DNA of 64,000 bases, taken from positions 3,286,001 through 3,350,000 of the forward strand of contig OZ244789.1 in NCBI GenBank assembly GCA_965219705.1, read 5' to 3'. Shown here one piece after another: positions 62,986-64,000 of the stretch (position 1 is its first letter; each line of letters begins with the position of its first letter). Below the pieces are notes generated by a model that saw only the letters and a list, made by a program, of their open reading frames with translations, had not been told where the DNA came from and did no database searches. Made by a program: the position numbers and the translations under genes. This DNA is from JAJECS01 sp965219705. Its GTDB lineage: Bacteria > Chloroflexota > UBA11872.

Positions 62986-64000
<1,015 letters not shown>

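Overview
This is a GC-rich, gene-dense stretch of bacterial chromosome. It carries almost only core genes, in compact runs with many 4-base ATGA/GTGA overlaps and frequent GTG or TTG starts. The contents suggest an aerobic Terrabacteria-type organism, most likely a Chloroflexota lineage. The pointers are rex directly ahead of a nuo operon, the order rpmE-DUF1385-prfA-prmC, a PriA without Walker A, a SepIVA-like coiled-coil gene beside coaD and the yceD-rpmF pair, and a guanylate kinase P-loop ending GKD. No 16S gene is present, so the placement is an inference.

Layout. Positions 1-1775 (minus) hold the start of an FtsX/MacB-like ABC permease and an HlyD-type lipoprotein adaptor. Positions 1964-3943 encode a cytoplasmic-looking Asp-box beta-propeller. 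Positions 3989-8292 hold two tandem GH42-like glycosidase paralogues that share a 1,055-base block identical by eye and lack the usual acid/base glutamate. Positions 8424-21133 hold rex, a near-perfect Rex operator, and a complex I operon (nuoA, C, D, G, H, I, J, K, L, M, N) with no nuoB, nuoE or nuoF.

Positions 21147-34220 are mainly fatty-acid synthesis: acpP, bioY, accB, fabF, fabH, accC, fabG and fabD. Interspersed are two aminotransferases, a HIT protein, lepB, an RluD-type pseudouridine synthase, tatC and nusB. Positions 34236-52069 form a long minus-strand run of translation, DNA repair and cofactor genes: rpmF, yceD, the SepIVA-like gene, coaD, rsmD, recG, a fakA-like gene, rpe, rlmN, two YugP-type metalloproteases, fmt, def, priA, gmk, prmC, prfA, DUF1385 and rpmE. 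rpmB alone points the other way.

A polyprenyl-phosphate sugar-1-phosphate transferase (52109-53137) diverges from a plus-strand run: rpsU, yqeY, ybeY, ispE, tRNA-Gln(TTG), glmU, prs, three tandem CBS/DUF21 membrane proteins, recO and a glyS cut by the window end. The one gene-free stretch over 300 bases (53138-53498) holds a hairpin repeat, a sigma70-type promoter overlapped by an inverted repeat, a 21-codon ORF and an intrinsic terminator, all ahead of rpsU.

The genes feed central processes: NADH-linked respiration under Rex control, malonyl-ACP supply and chain elongation with biotin uptake, translation initiation, termination and modification, replication restart and repair, and cell-wall precursor supply (GlmU, WecA-like). 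I see no CRISPR array, transposase, prophage or obvious defence island. The most unusual points are the homogenised glycosidase pair, the gap-bearing nuo operon, two genes whose best ribosome sites precede non-standard start codons, and the rpsU leader.
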